Part shown: positions 28,801 through 39,099 of the stretch, piece by piece
Layout: each line of letters starts with the position of its first letter
Numbering within the stretch: the first letter of the stretch is position 1
The notes under the pieces: generated by a model
Told to the model about the DNA's origin: nothing
Databases searched by the model: none
Seen by the model: only the letters and a program-made list of their open reading frames with translations
From: Bactericera cockerelli
Taxonomy: Eukaryota; Arthropoda; Insecta; Hemiptera; Triozidae
Assembly (NCBI GenBank): GCA_024516035.1
Contig: CM044957.1
Location: forward strand, 888,613-952,612
DNA length: 64,000 bases
Direction: 5' to 3'
Made by a program: the position numbers and the translations under genes

Positions 28801-31800
28801 CCGCCCTTTAGTTAGGACATATGTATATACATATTTTGTTTATTTTTTTTCTTGTTCATGTTATTAATATTGTCAATATTTATATTCAATTTTTACTGTT
28901 TATTTGTCTTATACTGTATAATGTTCTACTAATAAAGAGTTTCTAAAAAAATAAAAACATATTCTCAACTCACTCTAGCCCCCAGCCCCAGCCTCCTCTT
29001 CCTCTCCCTATCCTTCTCCTTGTTCCCCTCCAGCCTCTGCTCCTCCAGCTGCTTCTTCTCCAGCTGCTTCTGCTGGTCTGGAACATAGATGTTTAATAAA
29101 AAAAAATATGAAAAAAGTTAAAATCGGAGCAAAAGAATATTTATTTATTTTACAATCTCCCGAATAAACAATCTCCCGAAAAGTACAACAGTACTTCATG
29201 GAGCTGTACTGGAATTGAAATGTATATGAAAATAAATAAAGATACTTATTATTATTACAAAAACGAACACAATACTTCCGATTCCTAATATTAGTAATTA
29301 TATCGGGTGTACCGATTCATTTCACAATACACGTCACAAAAACAAGAGACCCATACTATACTGGGTCTCTTAGTGTGACAAGTCATTGTAAGACATGCAG
29401 TTTCACTTTAATATTTCTTTTCCTATGTTCTATATTTTATAAGTAACTATGTAATGTAAAAGAAATGTACAATAAAACACATTATTATTATTTATCTATG
29501 AGCAGAGCCCATTTTACATTAAAACACGATATAAAAAGTAATGCAAATATTAATTTTAAATTAAAATTTAAAGAAAATGATAAAAAATATCTAAATTCAC
29601 AATTACTAACAGTTAGGGAAAAAAACTAGTTGTTCTGAATTCTCATCAAACGGTTGAGAGGAGAAAAGAAAGTACAATTGGTAGCATACTGTCTAACATA
29701 AAAGGTTTTAGAACCTCTCAGTAGACGACGACAATCAAATTGAACCAACCCAAGAATCTTGGTGCAATTAGAAATTATTCTGAAGTAAAAGCACAATAAT
29801 AGGTAATAATAATCGATCTAAAATTCTAAATGTTGGATGAAATGTTTATTTTCCTTCCTTTCCATAATCTTTTTTCTTATAATTATAATAACACCTTAGT
29901 GGAAGGTAACCACCAGGCGAGGTTAATGCTCAAAGCATTTTCTACCACCTAAACTTCAGAGTCTTATTTTTATGAGTTCACAAACTCAAAATAAATGAGG
30001 AAAAAATCATGCACTGGGTGAGATTTGAACCGACGGATTTCTTCTTCTTTTGGTATAAATCCCAGAAAGTTATGTTCACCTGTTTATTTTCAATAAAAGA
30101 AAAAGTTATCATAATTGTGTTAATCACTTTCGTGGTATCACAACTACTCAAACTCGCTTTACTAAATCTACGCTGAAACCGAGACCTGAACCACCGACCT
30201 CCAGGTTACAAGTCCACCGCCTTATCGCTCAAGCTACTGAGGTCGGGTTATTTTTCAATAATAAAACATAACTAAACCACTTACACTTGAGCTCCAGCTC
30301 CTCGTCATCCAGCAGAAGGGAGACCACCTCCTTGGCCTTGAGAGTGTCTGGCTTGAAGTCACCTCCACTGATTACCTATAATATTATGGATAAGTATAAG
30401 TATAAGACCACCTCCTTGGCCTTGAGAGTGTCTGGCTTGAAGTCACCTCCGCTGATCACCTATAATTTTATAATTAATACTTCAATTTTAAATATTTCTG
30501 TAATTTTAAATATTCCTTGTATGTATATGTATAATGTATACAGTCTTAGGGCGGAATTAATAGACAACATCAATAACTTAAGTCGTTGGTAAGTGTCGGT
30601 ATTCCCTATCTTACACAGTACGCAATCCTTGACTTAGCGCCACAGAGGTATTACAAAAACATCTATTAATTCCGCCCTTAATGTAAATAAAACTTGATCG
30701 AATTTGTATAATAATTAGCCTCACAAAGCCTAGGTAGGGCCGAAAATGTCAGCCTCAAGTGTTCGGAGGGAACAGAATTGTCTCTGGAACACGGGCATGA
30801 GACACAATAATAATAATAGTCTTTAGTGGAAGGTAAGGTTCATGCTCAAAGCATTTTCTACCACCCAACCCTCAGAGTCTTATTATTATGTGGTCACAAA
30901 CTCAAATTAATGAGGAAAAATTCGTGCACTGGGGGGATTCGAACCAACGCATCCCTACGCTACCTGGATTACCAGACTAGCGCGTTAACCACTTGACTAC
31001 CAGTGCACAGAACCGCACTCACCATGCGCTGGATCTCACTCTTCTCCCGGGCCCGCTGCAGGATCCTCTCCTCTATGGTGTCCTGGCAGATGAGCCTGTA
31101 CACAGTCACCTGTTTGGTCTGGCCCAGGCGGTGGGCGCGGTCCATGGCCTGCTGGTCCACCGTGGGGTTCCAGTCGCTGTCGTAGAAGATCACCTGGCGG
31201 GCAATACATTAGGGGTGGAATAATCAGTATCAGTATAAACAGAAAAGTGGGAAGTTGTACTAGATGTATATGAATATCAGAACATACCTGGACAAGTGGA
31301 CAGCTGTTTCGAGCTTATTTGTTCTCATCAGCAGGTAATAGTTCTGAATATTTATGTATCAACTAACCTCTCTATTTTAATCAATAGACGTTTTTGTAAT
31401 ACCTTTGTGGCGCTAAGTCACGGATTGCGTACTGTGTAAGACAGGGAAATCCGACGCTTAGCAATAATAATAATATCGCCTATTTATACTGCCCGATTAA
31501 CACTATTAAGTCCCATTATTCCAGCAGTAAGCCCAATAGGTATTATTAAGTGATAAAAATCCCAAATGGGAGGATAACATGTCATGTCCCGGTTGGATTT
31601 CGAACACGCGACCTCTGGATTACCAGACCGCCGCCTTTACCACTGAGCTACCGGCACAGACATGACTTGAGCAATGACTTGAGCTATAGAATTTGTCTAT
31701 TAATTTCGCGCTAGAATTCAGTTCGAATCATGTTTTTTTTTTTTTGCTAAGAACATAACATCATTTAGAGGGTGTTACCCCTAAATGACAATACTAATGT

Positions 31801-32355
31801 TCATTAAACATGCCCTAACTCTATAATGCACTTTAAATCTGACTATTTACTGATGCTGATGCAACCTCTCAACACACTCCAGCCGGGACAGATCACTGGA
31901 AAGGCCAAGGTGATCATACTCCAGGTGGAATTTGTTGCAAATTTTTGACTCTCTCAATGTTATAAAGATAACAAAAATAAAAATGAGTAGCTGTTTGTAT
32001 GGATAGCGATCAGTGTCTGGATAGCCTGGGGGACGTTAAACAGGGAGGAGACCAGTGTCTGGTCTGGAGCCAACTTGAAATATAGTTGGCTGGAGACCAT
32101 CATTCCTCCCTCCAGCTGTAGCCCAGCTACCTATAACAACAACAACATAGCGACCATCCGCGACATTACGAGAGGGCGTATTTACCCATTCAAAAAATAA
32201 CCATCAACTAAAATTAATTGTTGATTAGATGAAATCAACAATTGTATATATGACGGATGATAGATACTCGTAATGAACTTACAGTGTCAGCAGCGGTGAG
32301 GTTGATTCCCAGGCCCCCAGCTCTTGTACTCAGGAGGAACACGAAGATTTCAGCC
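25684..32355 (-). CDS. INO80: INO80 chromatin-remodelling ATPase, C-terminal seven exons
   Basis: Catalytic SNF2-family subunit of the INO80 complex, which slides nucleosomes in the nucleus. Coding exons in gene order: 32355-32283, 31193-31023, 30375-30285, 29077-28974, 28685-28532, 26588-26490 and 25853-25684. All are GT-AG with matching phases, giving 286 codons to TAA. The first two carry helicase C-terminal motifs V and [17 protein letters not shown] and [20 protein letters not shown] followed by VTVYRLI. The third carries the INO80-type [20 protein letters not shown]. Then come a charged coiled-coil-like segment, an acidic/serine part, basic AT-hook-like GRRGRP and GPGRPRLK, and an acidic C-terminus. 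The 5' part should lie right of 32.4 kb, but only repeats and a gap follow. Confidence 0.87.
25942..26292. mobile_element. Pogo-like MITE
   Basis: Ends CAGTAGAACTCCGTTATTAT and ATAATAACGGGGTTCTACTG are inverted repeats of about 24 bp, with internal repeats of CCCCGATATTATGAAC. This is the typical form of pogo/Tigger-derived non-autonomous elements. No transposase frame. Confidence 0.75.
26490..26588 (-). CDS. INO80: INO80 exon, basic AT-hook-like
   Basis: The acceptor is CTATTTCAG and the donor CCTTGG|GTGAGT. It encodes [20 protein letters not shown] with an AT-hook-like GRRGRP. The call rests on phase and composition. Confidence 0.72.
26604..26798 (-). repeat. SINE B
   Basis: Starts ATAATAATATCGCCTTATTT and ends in the minus-strand tRNA-like head CTGTCCCAGTAGTTAAGTGG. 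It lies in an INO80 intron. Confidence 0.65.
27020..28260 (-). mobile_element. Truncated non-LTR retrotransposon, 3' part of RT ORF
   Basis: Minus-strand frame 28166-27579 (195 aa) has RT thumb-type wording such as [31 protein letters not shown] and the tail typical of CR1/jockey-type LINEs. It is 5'-truncated and followed by a 3' UTR to about 27020. A second weaker piece of the same ORF end lies at 29640-29790. Confidence 0.72.
28532..28685 (-). CDS. INO80: INO80 exon, acidic/serine segment
   Basis: The acceptor is TTTCTCAG and the donor CTCCA|GTGAGT. It encodes [20 protein letters not shown] and [20 protein letters not shown]. Low-complexity and disordered; placed by phase. Confidence 0.75.
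28974..29077 (-). CDS. INO80: INO80 exon, charged helix
   Basis: The acceptor is TGTTCCAG and the donor GCTAGA|GTGAGT. It encodes [20 protein letters not shown] then [14 protein letters not shown], a highly charged likely coiled coil. Confidence 0.78.
30285..30375 (-). CDS. INO80: INO80 exon following helicase domain
   Basis: The acceptor is ATTATAG and the donor AAGT|GTAAG. It encodes [20 protein letters not shown] and [11 protein letters not shown] truncated copy of its acceptor and first half lies just upstream in the gene (30407-30461). Confidence 0.87.
30395..30470 (-). repeat. Partial duplicate of INO80 exon start and acceptor
   Basis: Repeats the intron end, AG and the first about 55 exon bases (GTGATCAGCGGAGGTGACTT onward), then runs into TTATACTTATACTTATCC. 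Splicing to this acceptor would give a truncated exon with no good donor. Confidence 0.85.
30546..30682. mobile_element. MITE (TTA family), second intact copy
   Basis: Flanked by TTA, with ends GGGCGGAATTAATAGAC and ATTAATTCCGCCC. It is the inverse of the copy at 23923 and lies in an INO80 intron. Confidence 0.78.
31023..31193 (-). CDS. INO80: INO80 exon, helicase motif VI
   Basis: The acceptor is GCCCGCCAG and the donor CGCATG|GTGAGT. It has 57 codons beginning [20 protein letters not shown] and containing the RAHRLGQ arginine finger motif. Confidence 0.9.
31379..31712. mobile_element. MITE (TTA family) interrupted by SINE B
   Basis: AATAGACGTTTTTGTAATAC at 31382 and GTCTATTAATTTCGCGC at about 31697 are the two MITE ends. 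A SINE B copy (31466-31662) sits between them, followed by the partial repeat GACTTGAGCAATGACTTGAG. Confidence 0.68.
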
Positions 32356-33235
32356 CTGTAATGGAATACTATACATTATTAATAATAAGCACGGTAAACG
32401 GGTGTTTATTAACGGAGCTAGTCCTATTTACAAATGTCAATATATAAACACAACAATAAAGGTAATAAAATATGTCAAATAAAATTAAAAATATTACAGT
32501 GTCAAAAAATGTAGCTAAAAATAAATGTAAAGATAATAGCAAAATCAAATACTCGTAATAGAATGAAAGACAAGTTAACATCAAGTATTATAAATATAAT
32601 TGCCATTTCAAAAATGTAAAATTAATAAAACAGAACTTGTTCTTGTGACCAGTTTGGCCAGAGCTCGGGAAGGAAGAGTATTGGTCTCTATCCAACTTTT
32701 GTTGACTCGTCCTGAACCACATATCACTTCCGAGAAATGTCTAACATTAGAAATCGGAAGTATTGTGTTAGTTTAAAAATAAAAAATAAATATATTTTTG
32801 CTCCGATTTTTTTTTTTTATGTAAGATCAACCATAGTAAGAACTTGGGCTTTTTCTTTATAAGCCATTAAACGCTCGGGAAAACTGCGAGCTCGCCTGGC
32901 TTATTATGGTTGGCTAGTCGAGACAGTGGTCTTCCCCCTGTTTACCGCATTTTCTACCACCTAACTTTAAGAGTGCCATTATTATGTGGTCATATACTCA
33001 AATACAAGTTGATGCATTGTGTGGTATTGATATCCGACGGATCACTACGCTACCTGGATTACGAGACTAGCGCCTTATCCACTTGACCCCACAAAACAAG
33101 AGGACTGTATCCCCTTAGTGTGGGGTAGTCGCATTAAATATATATTACCTATTATACTTATTATGTACAATTATTAATGCAGGGTTGGGTGGAACAGATT
33201 GCCAAAGGCAATAACCCCGCCCTTTAATTAGGACA
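31980..33235. other. INO80 upstream interval, repeats only
   Basis: Apart from the exon at 32283-32355 it holds interspersed repeats: GGACGTTAAAC repeat 32020-32130, a LINE-tail-like CGGTAAACGGG repeat 32385-32580, a reverse piece near 32870-32970, a SINE A piece near 32945-33085 and a LINE tail at 33183. No further INO80 exon was found. Confidence 0.55.
32283..32355 (-). CDS. INO80: INO80 exon, helicase motif V
   Basis: The acceptor is CCATTACAG and the donor GACACT|GTAAGT. It encodes [20 protein letters not shown] then AADT, the SNF2 helicase motif V region. Confidence 0.86.
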
Positions 33236-33908
33236 TACAGTATGTTTCAGAAAAGGTGGCCACCCCCTCGTAACTTTTGAACGCGACGGAATTTTTCATA
33301 TTTATTTTTGGCCCCGGTCGGCCCTTCCGGCTTTTAGGCCATATTTTTTCATTTTTCTCGAGAATTTTAAATGGAATGCTATATTTTTTATTCCTGTTAA
33401 TTAAAGTCCAAGTTAGGCTGAGTATAATAAGTTTTTAAATTTTTCAAAAACCTTATCAGGGGCGGAGCTAGTAGGGTGCAAGTTTCAAAACTGTTACACG
33501 CTGTATTTCAGCGTTATTTGGATTTTTTAGTACTTTTTTTATTTTCATAGGTTCAAAATATTGTTTTACACCATATGAAATCAAAAAAATATTCTTGTTT
33601 ACATGTAATCAGGGTCATAGTAAGGTTTTTGTAAAAGTACTTTTTTTCTCACGTCAATTTTTCCGTAAATTCATGGTGTTCTCGAAATTGGCATTTTTAG
33701 AGGTGAAAGTCTGCAGTGACATATGTTTTTTATGCTTCAAATCGAAAGAAAACTTAACGGAGAAGCGATTAAGATCATAAAAAAAAGCCATTTAACCTGC
33801 TAGTTTTTTCACGACAGTGTCCGGTAAAGTGGGTGAATTTCGTATTGGATTTTTTGTTGTTAAGGAAACACAATTGGCATAAAAAATAAATAATACCTAA
33901 TAACGGAA
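33236..33908. repeat. Possible half of a fold-back element, cut by gap
   Basis: Starts ACAGTATGTTTCAGAAAAGG, similar in style to the fold-back end CAGGGTGATTCAGAAAAGT at 54218. It has the same kind of unique-looking AT-rich interior with GGGGCGGAGCTAGTAGGG. The other arm would lie in or beyond the gap. Confidence 0.35.
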
Positions 33909-34008
33909 NNNNNNNNNNNNNNNNNNNNNNNNNNNNNNNNNNNNNNNNNNNNNNNNNNNNNNNNNNNNNNNNNNNNNNNNNNNNNNNNNNNNNNNNNNNN
34001 NNNNNNNN
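33909..34008. other. Assembly gap, exactly 100 N
   Basis: One hundred Ns, a conventional size for an unknown-length gap. Left of it is the INO80 side, right of it the histone repeats. Confidence 0.99.
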
Positions 34009-34269
34009 TTTTTTTAAAAATGTTAGGAACATGTTTTACTGCGTAGGTAACAACATGCCCTGGTTATACATTATGATACACTGTTTGGTTCATCAGGGGA
34101 CATGTCGATGATAATTATAAAAACCCCGAATCGCACTGACTCGAGGGCAAGACTTGATTGACATTCGATAGTACAACAACAATTCAGAACACCCCGACCG
34201 GATGATGATAGTCGGGTCTGGTGGGGGTTTCTATGCTTGTGGATGAATTTTAAGAAAAACAAATTTGGG

Positions 34270-34286
34270 GGCCCCTGAAAAGGGCC
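34270..34286 (-). terminator. Histone 3' stem-loop of H2A copy 1, with 1-base insertion
   Basis: GGCCCCTGAAAAGGGCC on the plus strand; the other copies read GGCCCTGAAAAGGGCC. Confidence 0.8.
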
Positions 34287-34326
34287 GTTTTAAGTGACGC
34301 GTAATAGAGCGGCGCGGAGAGAGAAC

Positions 34327-34702
34327 TTATGCTTTTCTTCTCGGTCTTCTTCGGCAAGAGAACTGCTGGATGTTGGGCGGGGACACCCCCTTGGGCGATG
34401 GTTACACCGGACAGGAGCTTGTTCAACTCTTCGTCATTACGGATGGCGAGTTAAAGGTGACGGGGGATGATACGGGTCTTCTTGTTGTCACGAGCTGCGT
34501 TGCCGGCAAGCTCGAGCACCTCAGGGCCAAGTATTCCATGACGGCGGCCAGGTACACGGGTGCTCCGGCTCCAAACTCTCTCGGCGTAGTTGCCCTTGCG
34601 CAGGAGACGATGAATTCTGCCGACGGGGAACTGAAGTCCGGCACGAGATGAACGTGTCTTTGCCTTTGCCTTCGCTTTACCCCCTTTACCTCTGCCTGAC
34701 AT
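34327..34702 (-). pseudogene. H2A: Histone H2A, copy 1, frameshifted
   Basis: Nearly identical to the intact H2A at 57393-57767 but with several 1-base insertions and deletions. The frame is lost after the KGNYAERV codons and again near the C-terminus. The start [20 protein letters not shown] is intact, and the 3' stem-loop at 34270-34286 has an extra C. Indels also occur in the flanking non-coding DNA at the same rate, which fits sequencing error better than decay. Calling it a pseudogene is therefore provisional. Confidence 0.8.
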
Positions 34703-35066
34703 GATGCTGTGATGAGTGAGTGAGGATCGTTTCTGAGTGAAATTCAAACGAGAATTGTGAATTTTGCGGCTGAAAACACAGGTTTGATACAAGCATGCCG
34801 TCAACGAAGTGGTTTTTACGAAACACACACAACACAGAGACGGAGAGTACTCCAAGACCAGTAGAATTTTTCTTTGTGAGATGCGGAACGCATGAGAGCG
34901 AAAACAGCCTCGTTGACGGACAAATCAAGAAAAAATTCTCCTTCAGCGAGGTGGTTCATGTCAGGAGAAGGTTTTTTCATGAACGTTTTTTGTTGACGGC
35001 ACGCTGTTGTTAGACAAGCAAAACTGAGCGAAAATCGTATCATTCGACTCGAAGCATTTCATCGAC

Positions 35067-35473
35067 ATGGCTCGTACCAAGCAGACCGCTCGTAAATCTA
35101 CGGAGGAAAGGCCCCGCGTAAGCAGCTGGCCACCAAGGCTGCCGCAAGAGCGCCCCAGCAACGGAGGTGTGAAGAAACCCCATCGTTACCGTCCCGGCAC
35201 AGTGGCTCTCCGTGAGATCCGTCGCTACCAGAAGAGCACGGAGCTCCTGATCGCAAGCTGCCCTTCCAGCGATTGGTGCGTGAGATTGCCCAGGACTTCA
35301 AGCGACCTGCGTTTCCAGAGCTCAGCAGTCATGGCCCTGCAGGAGGCTAGCGAGGCTTACCTCGTCGGTTTTGTTCGAAGACACCAACTTGTGCGCCATT
35401 CACGCCAAACGTGTCACCATCATGCCCGGGGGGACATCCAGCTGGCTCGTAGAATCCGCGGAGAACTGCCTAA
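35067..35473 (+). pseudogene. H3: Histone H3, copy 1, frameshifted
   Basis: Starts [12 protein letters not shown] like the intact H3 at 58133, then loses the frame within the GGKAPRK codons, with further indels along the gene. The intended stop TAA is at 35471-35473. The adjacent stem-loop at 35509-35524 is perfect. Confidence 0.8.
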
Positions 35474-35508
35474 AAAAACACTTCTTCCCTCTACCCCCTT
35501 TTTAAAAC

Positions 35509-35524
35509 GGCCCTTTTCAGGGCC
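35509..35524 (+). terminator. Histone 3' stem-loop of H3 copy 1
   Basis: GGCCCTTTTCAGGGCC, a perfect histone mRNA hairpin (6-bp stem, TTTC-type loop), 36 bp after the stop. Confidence 0.92.
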
Positions 35525-37074
35525 ACTACTAAATCAAATATGATGATCTTCCTTTCCGTCGCGTCGTATGTAACGGCTGTGGTGACTATGTAGGAACTGC
35601 TCCCTTTCGCTAGATTAGAGTTCACTCTGGTTTCTTTATTGTGTTAAACGAAGTAGGAGGACTTACTTTCGGGTTATAATATTTATGATAATAATTACGA
35701 TGTGGTGTGTCTATGTATTGTGTATTTCTCTACAATAAACTTTCTGCTGAGAATGTTGTGAAAGCAAAACCTTGGGTCAGGTGGTCTTTAAAAAAGCAAA
35801 AAGATCGCTTGACCGGTTGAGTGCTCGACCGGTTGGTGGTTTGGGGACGATGTTTTTTTTTTTTTTTTTTTTACAAGTCCAAAATTTTGGTGCTCAGGGT
35901 ACCAACTTTGTGTTTTTCTTTTATTTTTTTTTATTTTTTTATCCCCCCCCCCAACCGTTTTCCTTTATCTCTCTGTTCATAAAAGAGAATGAATGAAGGC
36001 ACGACGGAGGGAAACAAACGATTCTTTTTCAAATACACACACACTGCTATTATTTTATTCTCCTTTTACTTTCCTTCTTCTCACCCTTGGATTTTCTTCT
36101 TTTTCTGTCCTTCTATTTCGGTCTCAGTTATTTTATTTTTCTGTCTCTGCTATCTCGGACTTGATACAATATTCTCTTCTTGTCACTCTCTCACACTTCT
36201 GTTTTTTTTTTTTTTTTTACTTTCCTATATTCTTATCGTTCTCGGCCTCTATCTGCTGCTGTCTTCTCTTCTTCCTTGCTTGTTTTTCAATTCTCCTTCT
36301 TTTGTGCACTTTTCCGCCTCTAGTTTGTGTTCTTTTTCTCAATTTCCGCCAAAATACCACTCACGCTTTGAACAAAGTCTTGGTGAGGGTTGCTTCTTAT
36401 TTCGGTTCATTGCCTCTTTCTCGGTCGCTAATTCGAGTTTGGGCATTGTGTATTGGGGGAGGGAAGCCATCCACGGAAGGCCGGTACGATTTTCTCGGTT
36501 TAAAACAAAAGAGTCATCCTTTTATCGCCCGACTTCGTTTCGTAGCGGATAGCTGAGCGACCGGTGCTACCTATTTCCTCGCGAGTTGATCTCGTTTCGA
36601 AGTCAACCGGCAAGCGGTTTAGAGTTTGGAGACAGCCTGATCTGGCTTGGAGGTATGGGTCAGATGTTGCTTGGACGTGGGCAGTTGCCTTTGTTCTCTC
36701 GAACGATACAATGCACTTGAAAAACAATTATTTCCAGAAAATGATCTCGTCACGTGTTGTCTCTCTTCACATTGTGTTCGAGTTTCAGCGCAATCCGGCC
36801 ATACAGAAAGGATCGGATGAACACAGATTGATAGCTCATACGGTTGAGAAGATGCTCGAAATCGTCCGTCACCACCAGGAGCTATCTATTGGACGCCAGC
36901 CGTCGAAACGCAATTTGAGATAAAAACAATTTTGAAACATTCAGTAAACGCGAGTCGTCACTCTTTGAGGGCACGCTTGGATGACATAGACTTTTTTCCT
37001 CCACACGGTCATCATTTCTCTCGAAACGCTCTTACTGTTCAGATCGCCCGTACCGAAATTCAAGCATCTCCATC

Positions 37075-37678
37075 ATGTCCGACGCAGTCCCAGCAACACC
37101 CGTGGCACCCGCCACCGTGGCCGACACCCCAAAGGCAAGGGCAAGAAAGCTTCGGCAACCAAGGCAACGAAGAAACCCAAGGCAGTGCCCTCTCACCCAC
37201 CCACCGCTCAGATGGTCAACAAGGCCATCGCAGACCTCAAGGAGAAGGGTGGCTCTTCTCTGAGTGCCATCAAAAAGTACGTTGGTTCCACGTACAAAGT
37301 TGACGCTCAGAAGTTGGCTCCCTTTATCCGCAAGTACCTTGTGTCCGCGGTCGCTGCCGGCAAACTCGTCCAGACCAAAGGCAAAGGAGCATCCGGCTCG
37401 TTCAAGCTCGCCACCAAGGAGAAGGCTCCCGCCGTCGCTGCAGCCAAGAAGGAGAAGGCACCCAAGACAAAGGCCCCCACCGCCGCCGCGAAAGCAAAGA
37501 AACCTGCTGCTGCCAAGAAACCCAAGACAGCTGCCGCCAAGAAACCTGCTGCAGCCAAGAAGACCAAAACACCAACCAAGGCCAAACCAACGAAGAAAGT
37601 TGCCGCCAAATCTCCGGCCAAGAAAGCTCCCAAGCCAAAGAAGATCGCGGCAAAGAAAGCTGCACCAAAAAGAAGTAG
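37075..37678 (+). pseudogene. H1: Histone H1, copy 1, two frameshifts
   Basis: Same gene as 60152-60757 with a missing base near 37127 (GACACCCCAAAGG against GACACACCCAAAGG) and one near 37666 (CACCAAAAAG against CACCCAAAAAG). Between these the winged-helix domain and the lysine/alanine tail are open. The intended stop TAG is at 37676-37678. Confidence 0.85.
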
Positions 37679-37736
37679 ACTGTCCCTGTCCACCCAGCGG
37701 AGCGGCCCGGCGGTGCAAATCGTCACTACTTAAAAA

Positions 37737-37752
37737 GGCCCTTTTCAGGGCC
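37737..37752 (+). terminator. Histone 3' stem-loop of H1 copy 1
   Basis: GGCCCTTTTCAGGGCC, perfect hairpin, 58 bp after the intended stop. Confidence 0.92.
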
Positions 37753-38428
37753 ACCACATTTTCTGCTCATCTCGTGTGCAATGTCACACAACATTATTTT
37801 ATTACCGAACCTACCTCTTATCTACCTGCCTACCTACCTACCATTCTTTCTACGTTATTCGCTATCAGACTTTGGCCAAAGGTATCTTAGATATAGTAAT
37901 GTAATCTATGTTGTAGGGAGAGTAAAGAAGACAAGTTTAAAATAGGTATGATAATAACATTATTGTAGAGAAGGTATGATGCTTGGTTTATTTACTAATA
38001 CTTGTTAACACAGAATATTTTATTGAGACTCCTATGGTGCCGCCATCGCCAACATGATAATGAAATCTTAAAAACCATGCATACATTGAGTGATCCGATC
38101 GTTTTCACCGCGCCCGCCCGCCGCCGCATCATGACACGTTATTTATGTGGGTATTTTGCTTTTGTACTTGAACTTTTGTAGGTTATCTTGCTTTTGTCCT
38201 GATTATTTAGACACACACCCATCCGTAGGTTATACTGCTATTCAACATCCGTCCAAATTTTTCAGACTTCCATGACCTTGAGAGCTATAGGATCCATATT
38301 ATAGAATCCAGTGAGTGGATTGCTCATTTTCATCGCATCATAATTAACATTTATGTACATAATAATTATGTTGTATCTATCTTGATTTTGTTCTTGGTAA
38401 AAAGATTAGCATTATCTCACATTCATCA

Positions 38429-38690
38429 CCAGCCTCCGTGGCGTAACGGTTGTGACTACTGCCCGTAGTCCAGAGAACCTGAGTTCGATTCCCGGTTGGA
38501 GCAGGCCCTACCCAGGCTGGGTGAGGTTAATGTGGGTAGCTGGTACGATTCCCAGCGAATGGAGGGTAAAACCCCTTTCCTGTCTACCTCAAGTCAGGAC
38601 GTTAAAACCAAATAGAATCTATCGACATGAAAGGAGCCTGGACATTGGATCTGGGCGTACTTAAATCTTCTCACCACCGTGATTTAGGTA
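38429..38690 (+). repeat. SINE E in histone spacer, copy 1
   Basis: The tRNA-like head has GCCTCCGTGGCGTAACGGTT and the B box GAGTTCGATTCCC. The body GGGTGAGGTTAATGTGGGTA resembles the 5S-SINE body. The same insertion is present at 61503-61760, so it predates the repeat duplication. Confidence 0.72.
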
Positions 38691-39099
38691 TGAATACATA
38701 ATTATCTCACTCTCACGGAATCATTATTATCTCACTAGTGGAGTCGAACTCAGATTACCTATTTTAATGAGTGGAATCTGCACATTTTCATCACATCATA
38801 ATTAATATTTTTGGTACATAATTTGTATCAATCTTGATTTTGACCTTGATAAAATGATACATTTTGTCCTCATTTTCATCGCATCGCATAATTGATTATT
38901 TTATTGTACATAATAATTGTATCTATCTTGATTTTGTTCTTGGTAAAAAGATTATCATCATCATCATCTCACTAGTGGAATCGAACTCAGATATTTTAGA
39001 CACCAAATATTGTCGAACTGAGTAAAAATGTTTAGTATCATGTTAATTTGTCACGTTTACCTGGAAAGACAAAGCCCGCCGCTCCTCGGCTCACAAGTA

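Noticed and set aside
35989..36556. Phe/Ser-rich frames of about 187 codons in the H3-H1 spacer
   Set aside because: They come from T/C-rich DNA read in two frames at once; no gene-like features.
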